A stretch of DNA of 47,327 nt from an uncultured Clostridia bacterium. GTDB taxonomy: Bacteria > Bacillota > Clostridia > TANB77 > CAG-508. Of this stretch, positions 18,533 to 29,288 are shown piece after piece (within the stretch, counting starts at the first letter, position 1; each line of letters begins with the position of its first letter). The notes under the pieces were generated by a model. It ran no database searches, was not told the DNA's origin, and worked only from the letters and a program-made list of their open reading frames with translations. The position numbers were made by a program, and so were the translations under genes. The stretch covers positions 1-47,327 of the forward strand of contig CANRSD010000009.1 of the NCBI GenBank assembly GCA_947642355.1. The letters are read 5' to 3'.

Positions 18533-20379
18533 TTACTTAATCTCCTATAACATTTCTTTAATATTTCAGATACATATCTTAAAGGTTTTGTAACTTTCCA
18601 AGATAATGAATTTCCAATTATTGCTAATTGATTTTCTCTATCTTTTATAACATCTTCTAACTCATCAATATGTTTTTTATGTTCTTTAATATCTTGTATA
18701 TTTTCTTCTATTATTCTCTGTTTTTCTTCTATTGTCCTTCTATCTGCTTCTATTTTCTCAATTTTCTGTGATATTTCTAAATCTCTAGCAGCAATTATAT
18801 CTTCTTTATGTGATAATACTGACTCGATCTCTTTTATTTTTTTTATATAACTTTCGGCAATATTTATCTTATTTTCATTTCTCCTATTGAATATATTTAA
18901 TAAAATATTCTTATCAATTACTGTATCTCTAAAATAAATTTCTAAATCATTAAACAAATTCAAAAATTTATTTAAATTATAATACTTTATAATCCTTTCT
19001 GTATCTATGTTTGATGTATTTACTATTGCTCTATATAAAATATACTCTACTGGTACAAATTTAAGCATCCACTCTTGATCAAAAAAACAATTCTCATTAT
19101 TTACTATAAAACAGTTTTTAGGTATCATATCTACAAAAGCATATTCTATAAAATTTAACTCCTTCAATAATTCAATATCATAATTATCAAATAATTCTAA
19201 TAAATCTTCCTTTTTTATATCTGTAAATTTTAAAGTATTTTGGAAAATTAATTCTTTATATTTATCAAACTCCTCTTCTAAATTTTGAGAATTAGCAATT
19301 TTTTCGTCTAATCTTATACCTTCTACAAAATCACTTTCAATTGTTTCTTCATCTTTTACTCTATCTAGTAATTTTACATTTTCTTTTGGAAAATATTTCA
19401 TATTATTAATTATATTTTTTATATGAGCTATCGCTTTTGAATTTATTGCTCTTTTTACTACTTTCTTATCATCTATTATAGTCTGAATTTGACAACTTTC
19501 ATTTCTATAGTTTGTAAAAGTGACATAATTTACTTTACTTGAAATATCATTATTTGAAACCTCTACTAAAAATGAATTTGCAAAAAAGTTTATTTTAGAT
19601 TTATCTTCTTTTATTATTTCATTCAAAACTTCATTTTCTGTAAAACTATTTATTTCATTTTCTTCATTTAATTCAAAATTTCTTGTAATATCTTCTAAAG
19701 TTATATTATGATTTGCTGTATAAATAATATTTGGTGCTTTATATTCTGGAAAAATATAATAAAATTTTGAATTTTTAAAACCATTATTAGAAATTATTTT
19801 TCTTATTTCCAGCTCTCCAAATTCCTTATTTTTTCCTGATAATCCAATATATCCGCCTTTTCCATTCCACTTCTTTATACCATATTTATTATCTATTGCA
19901 ATAAGTAAAGTTCCATCTTCTTTTAAGTATTTCTTTAATTGCGGCATAACATTTTCAAGTGAATGTCTTTCTAAAAAATTAGAAATTACTATATAATCAA
20001 ATTTTTCTTCTAAATTTATATTTTCTATATTTCCAACAATTAAGTCTATATTATCTAAATCTTTAAATCTCTTTTCTATGCATTTCGCTTTGTGTATGTT
20101 TTCTTCAATTAAAGTAACTTTTTTAAATTTGTTGTGTAAGAAATCTACAAGTTCTCCAAAATTAGAACCTATTTCTAAAATACTAGTAGTATTTTTAAAT
20201 TCATACCAATTAAGTAAATTTTCTTTTACTTTACTTAAATGAATATATGTATTTACAGATGTATCTTTTTCTAGTACATCTTCTAAATTTTCATTATTTA
20301 ACACTTCAAATATTTTCTCATCTTGCAAAGATACTTCTTTAGGCTGATTTTCATTATAAAATTCTAAATTTAATTTCAT
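18514..20379 (-). CDS. SAM-dependent methyltransferase with coiled coil
   Basis: 621 residues. A Rossmann methyltransferase domain lies near 65-200 (SILEIGSNFGEL as motif I, YIVISNFLERH as a later motif). A long middle region of uncertain type follows, then a coiled coil near 515-590 (EKIEADRRTIEEKQRIIEE, in part) and an end segment LSWKVTKPLRYVSEIL. The same SWKxTKPLR tail is found in the next methyltransferase, at 20406, and is common in rhamnan-biosynthesis proteins. It probably modifies, or caps and length-controls, the glycan chain; this is inference. The single CGG triplet is out of frame and the gene is uninterrupted. Confidence 0.75.
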   Translation of the reverse strand: MKLNLEFYNENQPKEVSLQDEKIFEVLNNENLEDVLEKDTSVNTYIHLSKVKENLLNWYEFKNTTSILEIGSNFGELVDFLHNKFKKVTLIEENIHKAKCIEKRFKDLDNIDLIVGNIENINLEEKFDYIVISNFLERHSLENVMPQLKKYLKEDGTLLIAIDNKYGIKKWNGKGGYIGLSGKNKEFGELEIRKIISNNGFKNSKFYYIFPEYKAPNIIYTANHNITLEDITRNFELNEENEINSFTENEVLNEIIKEDKSKINFFANSFLVEVSNNDISSKVNYVTFTNYRNESCQIQTIIDDKKVVKRAINSKAIAHIKNIINNMKYFPKENVKLLDRVKDEETIESDFVEGIRLDEKIANSQNLEEEFDKYKELIFQNTLKFTDIKKEDLLELFDNYDIELLKELNFIEYAFVDMIPKNCFIVNNENCFFDQEWMLKFVPVEYILYRAIVNTSNIDTERIIKYYNLNKFLNLFNDLEIYFRDTVIDKNILLNIFNRRNENKINIAESYIKKIKEIESVLSHKEDIIAARDLEISQKIEKIEADRRTIEEKQRIIEENIQDIKEHKKHIDELEDVIKDRENQLAIIGNSLSWKVTKPLRYVSEILKKCYRRLSKWLKKS

Positions 20380-20405
20380 AAAAGTTCCTCCTTTAATTTA
20401 AGGAT

Positions 20406-21538
20406 TTATTTATTCTTTTTAAACATTTTGTTTATAGCCCTAAGTGGTTTTGTTATCTTCCAAGATGTTGATTTTTCAATAGTTCTTAAGTTATTTATCA
20501 AAGTTTCATTTTGTAATCTTAATTCTTCTATTTGACTTCCTATATTATTTTCCCTTTTAGAATAATCCTTATTATAAAAGTTCTTAGAAATATCACTTAT
20601 TGGAACTAATTCTTGTTTTGATAAATCTACTTTAGTATTTATTTCTTTACTTGATGCCTCTACAAAAAATGAATTTGAAAATATATCAAAAACTCCATTT
20701 TTTATAGCTTGTATATAAGCTTCTTTTTCATCAAACTCAATTTCTGTACCTTCTCCATAATATACTGTATAATTATTTATTGTATTTTCATCTGGCAAAT
20801 ATTCATCTGAAAATATTATATTGGGTAATTTATAATCTGGAAGTGGATAATAAAAATTAGTAAATTTAAATCCAACTTTAGCTAATATATCTTTTAGTTC
20901 TTTTTTACCAAATGTTTGAACACCTTTTTTATTTTCATAACCAACAATTCCATCATATTTTTTATTTGTATGATCTTCTGGTGCTCCTGCAAAATATTTC
21001 ATACCAAGCTTATTTTCAATTGCAATTAAAAGTTTTCCGATTCTCTTTTAAAAACTTCTTTATATTATTTAAAAAATCTATATAAGGATTATCAGAATAT
21101 GTATAAACTGAAGCATATTCAAAAACTCCAATTAATGTTATATAATCGAATTTTTTATCAAAAGAAACATCATTTAAATTACCTACTACAATTTCTAAAT
21201 TATCTTTATTTTTATTACGGTTAGCATTACAAGTTGATCTTCTCTTTGAAAGTTCTACACAAGTAACTTTACCTGCTTTTTCGCAAATAGCACCAGTAAT
21301 AGCTCCGAAGACCTGCTCCTATCTCTAAAACTTCTGCATCTTTTTCAATTGGATACCAATTTATAATATTTTGCCTAATTTTAGATAAGTGATAAAATAC
21401 TGGCCATCTTAAATCTTGTTTAAATACCTCATCATAGTGACCATCTTCATATTTTGAAGTATAATCTAATAATATATTTTCAATATCTCCATCAGAATAT
21501 AAATCTTCACCTTTATAAAACTTTAAATTTAATTCCAC
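20406..21538 (-). CDS. SAM-dependent methyltransferase (2 CGG +1 sites)
   Basis: 376 residues. Motif I is VLEIGAGLGAITGAI near residues 70-84, and its second-to-last Gly is supplied by CGG at 21305-21307. CGG at 21037-21039 rejoins KKFLKEN to GKLLIAIENKLGMKYFAGAPEDH. Without the shifts two fragments remain and the stretch around 21040-21270 is lost; with them it is open throughout and conserved in style. The C-terminus ends STSWKITKPLRAI, like the neighbour. It probably methylates a sugar of the growing surface glycan. Confidence 0.82.
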
Positions 21539-21555
21539 TTACTTATATATCCTTT

Positions 21556-22342
21556 CTAATTTGCTTTAACAGCATTTTTATAGAAAATCATAATAAATTT
21601 TGCTATTGGCTTTGGCCAAAATCTGCAAAACATCTCATAATCTTCTTTGACTCTTATATTATTATTAATACAATTTGAAGTTTCAGACTCTTCATGCACT
21701 CTATGAAATGTCAAATATGGAGTAACATATACGAAAGATCCTTTTTTATCTATAAAATCTGCCCACGTTCCCCAATCTATATTAGAATTCATATCTTCTC
21801 TATAAGGAGTTTTTCCAACTACTTTTGTATTTAAAGTAACACTTGGACAAGATATTGGATTTCCAAAAGAAAATACCATTCTTTTTATAAACTTACTCTT
21901 TTTAAAAATTCTAAATGGTAATAGCATAAGCCATTTAATTTTTAAATTGAAGTTCATTTTTACAACTTCCCCGATTACGAATTTCTTTATGATTTGTAAA
22001 TAACATAACAATATCTGGTATTTTTTCTATCTGTTTTTTTATTTCTTCTGTATAATTTTTACTATATATATCATCCTGATGAGCAACTGTTACAAAATCT
22101 GTTTTACTACTTTTTACTGCAAAGTTCCAATCATGACCTATTCCTTTTTTATCTGGATTTACAAAAACTTCTAAATTATACTTTTTTGCAATATTATATA
22201 TATATTCATTTGGAGTAGATGTAGCAATAACTATGTTACTTTTTACTGTTTGTATCATTAATGATTTTATACATTCTTCTAAATATTTAGATTCTTTATA
22301 AGCACATACTGAAAATGTATGATTATTAAAAGTCTCTGACAT
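21556..22342 (-). CDS. GT2 glycosyltransferase (1 CGG +1 site)
   Basis: 261 residues of a compact GT-A domain with FSVCAYKESKYLEECI at the N-terminus, the nucleotide-binding AHQDDIY near residue 88, and a later WGTWADF. CGG at 21971-21973 interrupts it; the shift joins NHKEIRN to GEVVKMNFNLKIKW and restores one enzyme from two overlapping fragments. It starts one base after the stop of the upstream gene, indicating translational coupling. Confidence 0.8.
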
Positions 22343-23515
22343 CTATTTTCTCCTTTTATAATCTGTATTTAGTACTCCTAAGAAAAAGCTTGCAAAAGCC
22401 ATTTGTACACCTACTATTATTAAATATACAGCTGGAATTGTAATTGGCATTACATCTACAGGGTCTAACGCACCAAATTCTCTATTCTTCCACAATATTA
22501 TAGAATAAATAGTTAGTCCAAAACCTATTAAAGTAAGAATCATACCCGCAACTAAACCTTTTTCTAAAGTTATTTTTTTCAGAAAGTTTGTTATCTTATC
22601 TTCTTTTGGATGCATTCCACTATTTACTGCATATACTTTAGCAAAAAGTGAAAAGATTATTATTTGAAAACCTACAACAAACATTGCTCCTAAATATAAT
22701 CTTGAATGAACCCCTAAAACAACACTATCTGTAATTCTTAAATCTCCATTAAATAGAAATGCTATATTTCCTATTAATCCTACTAGCATAAGAATTATTC
22801 CAGGCACTAAAAATAACCATTTTGGACTATATATAAGTAAAAATTTCAAATGCCTCCAACCATCTTGAAAACTTTTCAAATGTGGCTTACGTGTTCTACC
22901 ATCTTTTTTTAGAGTAGTTGGAACTTCTGCAATTTTTATTCCATTTAAAGTTGATTGTACTATCATTTCACTTGCATATTCCATACCTGTAGTCTTTAAA
23001 TCTAATTTCAAAATTGCTTCTCTATCATATCCTCTCATTCCACAATTAAAATCACCTATATTTGATTTATAAAATAATCTTCCTATAAAAGATATTACTG
23101 GTGTTCCAATATATTTATGAGACCATGGCATAGCTCCTTTTTCAATTCCACCTTTAAATCTATTTCCCATAACTAGTTCATAGCCTTCTCTAAGCTTTTC
23201 TACAAATGGCATTATATTTGAAAAATCATAACTATCATCAGCATCTCCCATAATTATATATTTTCCTTTAGCTTGTTTGGTTCCTTCTATTAATGCACTA
23301 CCATATCCTTTTATAGGAACATCTACTACTCTTGCTCCATTTCTTCTTGCTATTTCTTGAGAACCATCTGTACTTCCATTATCTGCAATGAGAACCTCTC
23401 CTTTTATAGAGTTCTCTTCTAAAGATTTCTTTGCTTTTTTTATGCAAATTTCTAATGTTTCTGCTTCATTTAAACAGGGCATTAATATTGTTAATTCTAC
23501 TTCATCTTTTTCCAT
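22343..23515 (-). CDS. GT2 polyprenyl-phosphate sugar transferase with membrane helices
   Basis: 390 residues. The N-terminal GT-A domain resembles dolichyl/undecaprenyl-phosphate sugar synthases (TILMPCLNEAETLEICI, DADDSYDF, MGNRFKGG, NCGMRGYDRE). Four membrane helices follow from about residue 228. Such enzymes load a sugar on undecaprenyl phosphate for GT-C transferases at the outer face, which fits the polytopic GT-C-like protein in the same locus. The single CGG triplet is out of frame. Confidence 0.85.
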   Translation of the reverse strand: MEKDEVELTILMPCLNEAETLEICIKKAKKSLEENSIKGEVLIADNGSTDGSQEIARRNGARVVDVPIKGYGSALIEGTKQAKGKYIIMGDADDSYDFSNIMPFVEKLREGYELVMGNRFKGGIEKGAMPWSHKYIGTPVISFIGRLFYKSNIGDFNCGMRGYDREAILKLDLKTTGMEYASEMIVQSTLNGIKIAEVPTTLKKDGRTRKPHLKSFQDGWRHLKFLLIYSPKWLFLVPGIILMLVGLIGNIAFLFNGDLRITDSVVLGVHSRLYLGAMFVVGFQIIIFSLFAKVYAVNSGMHPKEDKITNFLKKITLEKGLVAGMILTLIGFGLTIYSIILWKNREFGALDPVDVMPITIPAVYLIIVGVQMAFASFFLGVLNTDYKRRK

Positions 23516-23516
23516 C

Positions 23517-25197
23517 TTAATCTTCTTTCTTTATACTTCTTTTCTTTTTTAAACTATTTATTAAAAACCAAACTGATAATATTTCAAAAGCAAATTGCAT
23601 ACTATATGTTGATGCTAAATACATAGTAGATATAGCCCCTTTAAACTTTGCTGTTTCTGTATAAGATATAACTAATAATCTAAGTATGTATAATATTAAT
23701 ATGCCTGTAAGTAAAGTCATCTCCTTAAAATTACTAAATCTTGTACTTTTTCTAAAAAATATAATAAATCCTAAAATATATGTTAATATTGCTATTTTAA
23801 ATAAATATGGACTAATTTTAGCATATACTTTTGTTATATTTTCTAAAGAATTAATTTTAACTCTATCAACCCAATAATTATATGTTTTTGAATTTGTAGA
23901 ATTATTTCCTGTAATTTCTTTAAATTTATCAATTTGTTCTAAAATAAATCCTATAGCTTCTTCATCTACTAACGTATCAGTTCCCTGATCTATAGGAGCT
24001 CTCATCTCACATCCATTCATATTTATTTGATAAATATAAGCTAATTTTAAATTTTTTAGAAGTTCATCTGTTTTATTAAAATCAAAGAAAGTTCTTTTAT
24101 TTTCTTTTTTCTCTAATCTACCATCTTCATATGCTTTATTTACTTCATCTGTAATTTTTTTATAAAAATTATTTGCTGTTTTTGCATCTGTACAATATCC
24201 TGCATAATCTACTGCTGCTATAAAAGCCCATGAAAACCAACCTTCTTCTATTTCTCCTTCAACTTGACCATAAGCATACCAGTTTACATCTTGTGGTGTT
24301 TCAAAATACTCTTTAAGTTCATTGAAAGCTGGGCTTACTTCATATAATTTTTGCATAGCTTCTTTTGAAACTGGAACTGAATCATATTCTTTTTCTACTT
24401 TTACACTAGTAATCGCTCCCATAACATTGTTCCATACTTTTCCAGAATATTGATTTAATGTAAATAATCCATATGCAATATAATTAAACAAGCAAATTAC
24501 AAAAATTATTATAACAAATATACTAATTGGAATCAAATATAAAAGTAATTTCTTAGTCTTTTCTAAACAATCTTTGTCTAAGACTATAAATGATATTGTA
24601 ATAGCAATAGCTGATAATACAAATGGCGATACCCATATAGTCTCTTCTCTACAAATATGCATACATGTAATAGAAAATCCAAATCCTATCATATAACCGA
24701 ATAAGCTTTGTCCATTTCTCTTTATAATTAAAGAAAATTCCAAACAAACAAGATACTAAATACAATAATAATGAAGCATACACATAATCTCTATATACTC
24801 TAAGTAATTGTACACTATATAAAGCTGGATTAAACATTAATACAGCAAATAATATTAAACTTACACCATCATTATTTACTAATTTTCTAATTACATTAAC
24901 AAATAATAAACATGCTCCTGCATAGAATAAATGCTCAGCCATTAAAAATGGAATTCCAAGTATATTACTAAGTGCTATGAAACAAGATGTAAATATTCCT
25001 TTAGATAATGTAAGCGAATAATACTTGCCAAGCCAATCCATAGATAAAATTCTTTCTGCTGTTCCTAAAACAAATGCATCATCATTTCCTGCTGTATAAA
25101 AAAATATTGGATTTTGAACACTCACTAAAATCATCTTAATTGCAAATATTAATAATATCCCTAATATAAATTTGTTACGTTTTATCTTTGTCCACAT
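23517..25197 (-). CDS. Polytopic membrane protein of the glycan locus (1 CGG +1 site)
   Basis: 559 residues. About eight N-terminal membrane helices are interrupted by a large soluble loop (residues about 240-440) and followed by more helices. The first loop AGNDDAFVLGTAERI resembles the acidic loop of GT-C enzymes; the role is inferred, not recognised. CGG at 24697-24699 lies in a membrane segment. The shift joins KWTKLI to GYMIGFGFSITC and unites two overlapping fragments. It lies between Wzt and the GT2 at 22343. Confidence 0.7.
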
Positions 25198-25214
25198 ATT
25201 TTTAAATCTCTTTT

Positions 25215-26504
25215 CTACTTTATTTTTTCAAAAGTAATCTTACTATTTAAATCACACAAAGCTATACATTCTCTATAAGACATAACTTCAATAAATATTG
25301 TATCATATCTTCTTTGATACACTTCTAAGTCCCCATCATTATTATATTTAACACATCCAAAAGAAAGTGTATACCTTCCAGGCATAATTGGAATTACTTG
25401 TTTAAATGTAACTAAAGCTATATCTCCTTTTTTATAAGTTCCTGTATCTATTCTATCTATAATAGTATTTGTACCACAAAATTCCATACCTTTTATATCT
25501 TTTATTGTTATTGCAAAAATCGGATTTTCTATATTTTTATTAAATTTAACTTTCATTTTTATAGTTACTTCTTCACTATTTTTAATTAAAGTTTCGTATT
25601 TTCCTTCTTTATTAAATATTCCATAATCAATAATATCTACAGCTTTTGTTCCATAAATAAGTTCTTCTGGATTTAATTCAAAGTTATCTTTCCAAGTAAC
25701 TTCATTTCCAATTTCAGTTACAGTCTCTTCTTCTATTTCTTCTGATTTTATTTCATTATCTATATCAAGACCTACAATCAATTTTTTATATTTATCTACA
25801 CCTTCTTTTACAGAACCATCAAAAATCTTTTTCCCACTTTCTATAATAATAGTTCTTGTACAATTTCTCATTACATCAGAAATACTATGAGTTACAAATA
25901 AAATAGTTTTTCCCTTTTGTTTAAACTGTTCAAATTTCTTAAAACATTTAAGTTGAAATGCCATATCTCCAACAGATAATACTTCATCAACTATTAATAT
26001 ATCAGGTTCAACATTTATTGCACAAGCAAAAGCTAGACGAGCAAACATACCAGATGAATACGTTTTTACTGGTTGATGAATATGATCACCAATATCAGCA
26101 AAATTAATTATATCTTCTTTTTTTTCTTCAATTTGAGCTCTTGTAAGTCCCATTACTTCTCCATGTTGATATATGTTTTCAATTCCTGTAAGGTCTGGAT
26201 TAAAAGCTGTTCCAAGCTCTAAAAGAGAACTTATTTTTCCATTTATTTCAATTTTACCTGATGTTGGAAAAACAACTCCAGTTATCATTTTAAGTAAAGT
26301 TGATTTTCCAGCACCATTTTTTCCAAGTATTCCAAGAACTTCACCTTTTCTTATCTCTAAATTCAAATTATCCATAGCTCTAAATGTTTGATGTCTCTCA
26401 TATCCTGGTACTATTGTTTCTAATAATCTATCTTTTTTCCTGCTAAACATTTTATATTCTTTAACTAAATTTGTTATTTTTATAACTGTTTTTTCTTCAC
26501 TCAT
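25215..26504 (-). CDS. wzt: Polysaccharide ABC exporter ATPase with sugar-binding domain
   Basis: 429 residues. The ATPase domain shows Walker A GILGKNGAGKST near residue 58, signature YSSGMFARLAF near 144, Walker B PDILIVDEVLS near 168 and the H-loop VTHS. The C-terminal half (from about 255) is a beta-rich Wzt-type domain that recognises the finished glycan. It pairs with the permease at 27508 to export undecaprenyl-linked polymer. The frame is uninterrupted and has no CGG. Confidence 0.92.
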   Translation of the reverse strand: MSEEKTVIKITNLVKEYKMFSRKKDRLLETIVPGYERHQTFRAMDNLNLEIRKGEVLGILGKNGAGKSTLLKMITGVVFPTSGKIEINGKISSLLELGTAFNPDLTGIENIYQHGEVMGLTRAQIEEKKEDIINFADIGDHIHQPVKTYSSGMFARLAFACAINVEPDILIVDEVLSVGDMAFQLKCFKKFEQFKQKGKTILFVTHSISDVMRNCTRTIIIESGKKIFDGSVKEGVDKYKKLIVGLDIDNEIKSEEIEEETVTEIGNEVTWKDNFELNPEELIYGTKAVDIIDYGIFNKEGKYETLIKNSEEVTIKMKVKFNKNIENPIFAITIKDIKGMEFCGTNTIIDRIDTGTYKKGDIALVTFKQVIPIMPGRYTLSFGCVKYNNDGDLEVYQRRYDTIFIEVMSYRECIALCDLNSKITFEKIK

Positions 26505-26509
26505 AATAT

Positions 26510-27493
26510 TTACCCCTCTCCTTTAAGCTGTTTTTTCTTCATCTTAAAAGCAATTCTTGCTAAAATTGGTAAATTTAAAATTAAAAAATTTTTCATTTTA
26601 TATTTAAAATCCTCATACTTATATAATTTAAAGAAAAGTCCTAATTTACTTAAATTAATATTTTTAATATTTTTTAGTTTTTCAAAATATACTAAAGCTT
26701 CTTGATTTAACGATTTTATTTTATCACTTTTAAAAACCTTTTCATTATCTACAAAAATTTTAAAATGCTCTATTTTTACATTTATAAATAAATCTCTAAT
26801 TTCATCTAATGTTTCTAGTTCTTCTGATTTTGTTTTAGAGCCTACTTTATTATTGGTATGTTGTCTATATTGCACTAACTTTTCATCTATATATGAAATT
26901 TTCCCACTTTGACTAACAACTAATGAAATCCAATAATCATGTAATACATATTTTGAATCTTTTGGAAGTGGTAAAAATTCATTTATCCATTTTGACTTTA
27001 CCATCATAGTACATCCAGTAATAAAATTATTTAAATATAAGCTTTCAAAATTATTATATTTCTTTATTTTACTATTAAATCCTTTTAATTCCCAGTATGA
27101 AGGAGCCAATGGTTTTAATCTAGAATTTACAACTTCTAAATCAGAATAAACCAAATCACTATTAGTTTCTTCCATTTTATTTAATGTTTTTTCTATTTTA
27201 TCTTCTCTCCAAATATCATCTTGATCTGCAAACATAAAATACTCACTTCTAACTTTGTTTATTAAAAATTCAAAATTAGCTACTACACCAATATTTTTTT
27301 CTTGTCTATAAATTTCAACTCTTCTATCTTTTGTTTCATATTCTTCTAATATTTTTAATGTACTATCAGTTGATCCATCATCAGAAACAAGTAATCTGAA
27401 ATTAGAATATGTTTGATTTAATATCGAATCTAGTTGTTGTCTTAAATATCTTCTACCATTATATGTAGCCATTAAAATATTAATTTTTTCCAT
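26510..27493 (-). CDS. GT2 rhamnosyltransferase-like enzyme
   Basis: 327 residues with a GT-A fold: INILMATYNGRRYLRQQLDSI at the N-terminus (in part), SDDGSTD near residue 37, and FADQDDIWREDKI near residue 90. A later VLHDYWISLV motif is typical of RfbF/WsaF-like rhamnosyltransferases. It lies between the exporter ATPase and permease genes and shares their transcript. The acceptor is unknown. Confidence 0.82.
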   Translation of the reverse strand: MEKINILMATYNGRRYLRQQLDSILNQTYSNFRLLVSDDGSTDSTLKILEEYETKDRRVEIYRQEKNIGVVANFEFLINKVRSEYFMFADQDDIWREDKIEKTLNKMEETNSDLVYSDLEVVNSRLKPLAPSYWELKGFNSKIKKYNNFESLYLNNFITGCTMMVKSKWINEFLPLPKDSKYVLHDYWISLVVSQSGKISYIDEKLVQYRQHTNNKVGSKTKSEELETLDEIRDLFINVKIEHFKIFVDNEKVFKSDKIKSLNQEALVYFEKLKNIKNINLSKLGLFFKLYKYEDFKYKMKNFLILNLPILARIAFKMKKKQLKGEG

Positions 27494-27507
27494 TTGTTAC
27501 CCTCTTT

Positions 27508-28293
27508 TTATAATACATCTGCAAAATCCTTTTTTGACTTCTTAAATATGTAATTTCCCCAAACAAACATAAAAATTGTTATTCCCCAGAAAATATACGT
27601 ATATAATCCATGGTGTTCTGTAATAATTGTAGAATTTATAAAAGCTTGTCTTATTCCTTCTACTAAATATGTAAATGGAAAACATTTAAAAATACAACAA
27701 ACAATTCCTTTTAACATATCTAAATTCCAAACAATTGGAGTAAACCACATAAATAATTGCATTAATATATTTAATAATTGTGCAAAATCTGGAACAAGTG
27801 TAGTTAAAGCTGATGTAAATCTTGTAAAGGATATAATAAAACAATATGCTGCAAATATTATATATATAAGTATTAATACATTAGGGAAAAATTTAAATGC
27901 AATTGCTGATATTGTTGCTATTATAAATAAAAATATACCAATAAAACTTGATGAAGTAAGTGATATTATAGGAATTATATCCACTGGAAATACCACTTTC
28001 TTTACTAAATAACTATAATTTCTAATTGAATTACTAGCTGTTAAAATTGCATCACTACAAAACATCCACATAGACATTCCTGGTAAAAACCAAACTACAT
28101 AAGGATAATTTCCAGAACTTCCTGTTTTTAATATGTATTGAAAAACAATTACATAAGTCATCATAAATACAAATGGTTGTAAAAATCCCCAAATTGAACC
28201 CAAACTTGTATTTGCAAATCTATTTCTAAAATCATTTTTTCCTAATTGAAATGCTAATCTTTTATTTTTATATAAAATTTTAAAAAATTCCAT
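27508..28293 (-). CDS. wzm: Polysaccharide ABC exporter permease
   Basis: 261 residues with six membrane helices of the ABC-2 type and N-terminal KNDFRNRFANTSLGSIWGFLQP. It is the membrane partner of the ATPase at 25215. Its ATG overlaps the stop of the upstream GT2 gene by one base (TAATG). Confidence 0.9.
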   Translation of the reverse strand: MEFFKILYKNKRLAFQLGKNDFRNRFANTSLGSIWGFLQPFVFMMTYVIVFQYILKTGSSGNYPYVVWFLPGMSMWMFCSDAILTASNSIRNYSYLVKKVVFPVDIIPIISLTSSSFIGIFLFIIATISAIAFKFFPNVLILIYIIFAAYCFIISFTRFTSALTTLVPDFAQLLNILMQLFMWFTPIVWNLDMLKGIVCCIFKCFPFTYLVEGIRQAFINSTIITEHHGLYTYIFWGITIFMFVWGNYIFKKSKKDFADVL

Positions 28294-29228
28294 TACTTAT
28301 TCCTTTCTGTTTCTTTAACAATATATAATGGTCTATTTTTTACTTCTAAATATGTTTTTGATAAATATTGACCAATAATACCTAAAGATAAAAGCTGAAC
28401 TCCACCTATAAATACTATAATACAAGCTAAACTTGGCCATCCAGAAGTAGGATCTCCAAATACTAATGTTTTTATTATAATTAAAAATATAAATATTCCA
28501 GAAATTAAACAAAAAAACATTCCCATAATTGAAGCCAAAGCAAGTGGGGCAGTTGAAAAAGCTGTAATACCTTCTAATGCATATTTAAACAGTTTCCAAA
28601 AAGACCATTTAGTTTCTCCTGCTACCCTTTTTACATTTTCATATTCAATCCATTTTGTATTAAAACCTACAAAAGAAAATAAACCTTTTGAATATCTATT
28701 GTACTCTTTCATAGAAAGTATTGCATCTTTAACTTGAGATGTCATTAATCTATAATCTCTTGCTCCATCTACCATCTCAAAATCTGTTATTTTATCTATA
28801 AGCTTATAAAATATTCTTGAAAACAAGCTTCTAAGTTTAGGTTCTCCTTTTCTAGTTACTCTTCTAGTTGCAACACAATCATAGCCTTCATTTTTTATAC
28901 TATCAAACATTTCCTTCAAAAGAGCTGGAGGATCTTGAAGATCAGCATCCATAAGTGTTACATAATCTCCTTCTGCTGCTTCTAATCCTGCAAACATAGC
29001 AGCCTCTTTTCCAAAGTTTCTAGAAAAAGAAACATATCTTACTTTATTATCTCTTTGGTGTAATTCCTTTAAAATTTTTAATGTATCATCTTTTGAACCA
29101 TCATTAACAAAAATGTATTCAAATTCAACATTTTCAAATTCTTTAGAAACTCTTTCCATTTCTTCATAAAATAAAGGAACAGTTTTTTCTTCATTGTAAC
29201 AAGATACTATAACCGAAATCTTTTCCAT
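28293..29228 (-). CDS. GtrB-like GT2 with two membrane helices
   Basis: 311 residues from the ATG at 29228 (MEKISVIVSCYN), which has AAAGGA upstream; the ATG at 29243 is less well placed. The GT-A domain contains VNDGSKDDT, DADLQDPP and GARDYRLM, typical of bactoprenol-phosphate glucosyltransferases, followed by two C-terminal helices (from about 230). It loads a sugar onto undecaprenyl phosphate, probably for side-chain addition. The single CGG triplet is out of frame. Confidence 0.87.
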   Translation of the reverse strand: MEKISVIVSCYNEEKTVPLFYEEMERVSKEFENVEFEYIFVNDGSKDDTLKILKELHQRDNKVRYVSFSRNFGKEAAMFAGLEAAEGDYVTLMDADLQDPPALLKEMFDSIKNEGYDCVATRRVTRKGEPKLRSLFSRIFYKLIDKITDFEMVDGARDYRLMTSQVKDAILSMKEYNRYSKGLFSFVGFNTKWIEYENVKRVAGETKWSFWKLFKYALEGITAFSTAPLALASIMGMFFCLISGIFIFLIIIKTLVFGDPTSGWPSLACIIVFIGGVQLLSLGIIGQYLSKTYLEVKNRPLYIVKETERNK

Positions 29229-29251
29229 GTTTTTTCCTTTCATATTTTTAA

Positions 29252-29272
29252 GACCGATATTCTATATCGGCC
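29252..29272 (-). terminator. Hairpin between rfbB and GtrB-like gene
   Basis: A perfect GGCCGATA / TATCGGTC dyad is followed on the minus strand by TTAAAAAT. The weak T-run suggests an attenuator or an mRNA stability element rather than full termination inside the operon. Confidence 0.4.
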
Positions 29273-29288
29273 TCAAACCGTTTTAATA

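Noticed and set aside
24649-24743. Separate gene starting at 24743 in the glycan locus
   Set aside because: Its first residues overlap the upstream reading frame, and the CGG shift at 24697-24699 unites both into one membrane protein.
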